Shown one piece after another: positions 63,656 to 64,000 of a stretch of DNA of 64,000 nt. Within the stretch, counting starts at the first letter, position 1, and each line of letters begins with the position of its first letter. The stretch lies in assembly GCF_001640805.2 (NCBI RefSeq), contig NC_066848.1, positions 21,744,159 through 21,808,158 of the forward strand, given 5' to 3'. Below the pieces are notes generated by a model. That model was not told the origin of the DNA. It saw only the letters and a program-made list of their open reading frames with translations, and did no database searches. The position numbers and the translations under genes are program-made. Source of the DNA: Lates calcarifer (lineage: Eukaryota > Chordata > Actinopteri > Centropomidae).

Positions 63656-63981
63656 CTGAAAAACAAAAACTGGCATTAGTACATCACATTGAATTCCTGA
63701 TGGTTTTAATAACCAGACAGTCCCAAAACTATGACAACACTTTTTATATTCAACAGACATGTATCTTTTACTAGCACTGGTCATAGCACTGATCTGGGTT
63801 AGGCTTAGGGTTAGGTTCAGTGAATTATTTCATGGCATTGTTCATTAACATTTCCTCACATTTGCTTAATGCCTAACAAAACATGTTGTATAGAGTTTGC
63901 TTATCAAGAAATAGTGAACTGCTGCTACTAAAAGCATTAAGAACATGATTTCTAATTATGATAAAAACCCAACAGATGATC

Positions 63982-64000
63982 CCCAAGATGGCGCCGCGGA
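63982..64000 (+). other. GC-rich AAGATGGCGCC word at the window edge
   Basis: AAGATGGCGCCGCGGA at the last bases is unlike the AT-rich intron around it. It matches a YY1-type motif and also the 5' start of many LINE retrotransposons. The window ends before either can be decided. Confidence 0.3.

Overview
The window is nuclear DNA of a ray-finned fish, most likely a percomorph teleost. Genes are split by GT-AG introns, several tRNA-derived SINEs and Tc1-like transposons of the kind common in teleosts are present, CA/TG microsatellites are frequent, and the encoded proteins read like percomorph orthologues. There are no operons, ribosome binding sites, CRISPR arrays or prokaryotic features. Six protein-coding genes were rebuilt exon by exon from splice sites and reading frame. 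Five are complete in extent and one runs off the right edge. The products serve unrelated processes, and I see no evidence that they act together as one system.

Layout: (1) 1.9-11.6 kb, minus: ctu2, 16 coding exons, 503 codons, cytosolic tRNA wobble-uridine thiolation. (2) 15.6-23.7 kb, plus: rnf166, 6 coding exons, 244 codons, RING E3 ubiquitin ligase. It is head-to-head with ctu2 across about 4 kb holding a 450-bp foldback element and three promoter-like patches. (3) 34.6-40.7 kb, minus: snai3, 3 exons, 294 codons, SNAG plus five-zinc-finger Snail repressor. (4) 44.4-49.7 kb, minus: cyp17a1, 8 exons, steroid 17-alpha-hydroxylase/17,20-lyase, with a one-base frame break in exon 1 in this sequence. 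(5) 52.4-53.8 kb, plus: borcs7, 5 exons, 103 codons, BORC lysosome-positioning subunit. (6) 61.6-63.7 kb, minus: the last four coding exons of nt5c2 (cytosolic purine 5'-nucleotidase), with one extra base that puts a stop just before the acidic C-terminal tail.

ctu2-rnf166-snai3 and cyp17a1-borcs7-nt5c2 correspond to two neighbourhoods that lie on different human chromosomes (16q24 and 10q24). Here they meet between about 41.0 and 43.7 kb. as3mt and cnnm2, which separate BORCS7 from NT5C2 in human, are not visible.

The remaining DNA is introns, UTRs and repeats: two tRNA-derived SINE families, Tc1-like elements and their non-autonomous derivatives, L1-type and another LINE fragment, two candidate solo LTRs, a Tc1 element split by a SINE with target-site duplication, and a 1.8-kb large inverted repeat between cyp17a1 and borcs7 whose right arm preserves the empty site of a retroposon inserted in the left arm. 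I found no convincing new gene system. The most useful leads are the two frame breaks, the large inverted repeat, the synteny junction and several perfect short hairpins.
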